From Paracoccaceae bacterium (GTDB taxonomy: Bacteria > Pseudomonadota > Alphaproteobacteria > Rhodobacterales > Rhodobacteraceae): a stretch of 7,154 nucleotides of DNA. A program made the translations under genes and the position numbers. Positions 6,765-7,154 of the stretch are shown here, piece by piece. Below the pieces are notes generated by a model. That model searched no databases, was not told where the DNA came from, and saw nothing but the letters and a program-made list of their open reading frames with translations. Position 1 is the first letter of the stretch, and every line of letters starts with the position of its first letter. The DNA is taken from positions 1 to 7,154 of the forward strand of contig JALWQC010000167.1 in NCBI GenBank assembly GCA_027080755.1. The letters are read 5' to 3'.

Positions 6765-7003
6765 TTTCGTATCCATCGGTATAGTTTGCGCCCCCATGAT
6801 AGCAACAACAGCCGCAACTGGAACAGGGCAACGGCAAAAAACCCCGACGCCGCCCAGGGGCCGAAGGTCAGCGCCAGACCGCGGACAACCGGCACAAAGG
6901 CCAGCATCAGGCCATAGGCGGCAGGGCGGTGCCAGCGGGTCGGGGTCATGCCGGCGAGGGCGGCCAGCACCATCCAGACCAGCGCCGCCAGCGCACTAGT
7001 CAA
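6761..7003 (-). CDS. Small DUF2484-family membrane protein between murC and murB
   Basis: An 80-residue hydrophobic protein of unknown function. Three membrane segments can be read at about residues 3-19, 28-46 and 50-68. They are followed by a strongly basic tail ([10 protein letters not shown], 71-80) expected to face the cytoplasm. The size, hydrophobic pattern and position between murC and murB match the DUF2484 proteins I recall from Rhodobacterales; this assignment is from memory and unsearched. The proposed start is a TTG at 7003, which overlaps the murC stop by 8 bases; the only ribosome-binding candidate is GGGG 4 bases upstream, which is weak. An ATG at residue 11 would remove half of the first membrane segment. 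The stop overlaps the murB start as ATGA, so its translation is likely tied to both neighbours. A link to precursor synthesis is suggested by context only. Confidence 0.75.
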   Translation of the reverse strand: MTSALAALVWMVLAALAGMTPTRWHRPAAYGLMLAFVPVVRGLALTFGPWAASGFFAVALFQLRLLLLSWGRKLYRWIRK

Positions 7004-7154
7004 GCTGCCCCGGCAGGGCATTGGCCCGTGTGGAAATCGTGCCGGCCCCCAGACACACCACCATGTCGCCGGGCTTTGCGGTGGCACGCACAAAGGCGGC
7101 CAAGTCGGATTCCCCTTCGATGGCCTGCGCATTGCGGTGGCCGTGGGTCACCAG
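6996..7154 (-). CDS. murC: MurC, UDP-N-acetylmuramate--L-alanine ligase (C-terminal end only)
   Basis: Cytoplasmic ATP-dependent ligase that adds L-Ala to UDP-MurNAc, the first amino acid of the peptidoglycan stem. Only the last 52 residues and the TAG stop (6998-6996) are in the window. They carry [14 protein letters not shown] (28-41 of the visible part), a conserved segment near the end of the Mur ligase C-terminal domain, followed by the short helix ending ALPGQLD. The call rests on this segment plus its place before murB and ddl. From memory, many relatives have Trp where this protein has Arg in the STRANAL stretch (a one-base difference), but this is minor. The stop overlaps the TTG start of the next gene by 8 bases. 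Confidence 0.9.
   Translation of the reverse strand: MVTHGHRNAQAIEGESDLAAFVRATAKPGDMVVCLGAGTISTRANALPGQLD

Noticed and set aside
7004..7132. Longer version of the small membrane protein starting from ATGs inside murC
   Set aside because: The added residues are an out-of-frame reading of the conserved murC C-terminus (rich in Pro, Arg and Trp) and do not resemble the start of a small membrane protein.

Overview
The window is a stretch of a bacterial dcw (division and cell wall) cluster, read entirely on the minus strand. GC content is high. The gene order is murC-DUF2484-murB-ddl-ftsQ-ftsA-ftsZ-lpxC. Two things point to an alphaproteobacterium, most likely Rhodobacterales (Roseobacter/Rhodobacter-like). 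One is the small membrane protein between murC and murB. The other is the FtsZ type, with a long Pro/Ala-rich linker and a C-terminal peptide ending [10 protein letters not shown]. This placement is inference from gene order and protein character, not from a database search.

Layout in the direction of transcription (right to left): the last 52 residues of MurC (7154-6996); an 80-residue DUF2484-type membrane protein with a TTG start (7003-6761); MurB (6764-5832); a 159-base gap holding a candidate promoter; D-Ala-D-Ala ligase (5672-4758); FtsQ (4770-3901); FtsA (3904-2561); a 170-base gap with a compact set of TTGTGGTA repeats around a DnaA-box-like 9-mer; FtsZ (2390-882); a clear rho-independent terminator (858-832); and the first 241 codons of LpxC from a TTG start (723-1), which runs off the left edge.

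The genes form one functional set. MurC, MurB and Ddl make the UDP-MurNAc-peptide precursor of peptidoglycan. FtsQ, FtsA and FtsZ are division-machinery proteins: Z-ring polymer, membrane anchor and periplasmic scaffold. LpxC is the committed step of lipid A synthesis. Within murC-DUF2484-murB and ddl-ftsQ-ftsA the genes overlap by a few bases, implying translational coupling. The two longer gaps before ddl and ftsZ are where separate promoters would fit, and the terminator separates lpxC from ftsZ.

The region is a well-conserved core locus. I see no mobile element, tRNA, rRNA, CRISPR array or unknown multi-gene system. The points most worth a second look are the repeat cluster before ftsZ, the uncharacterised small membrane protein locked between murC and murB, and an unusual Cys in the MurB FAD-binding loop.
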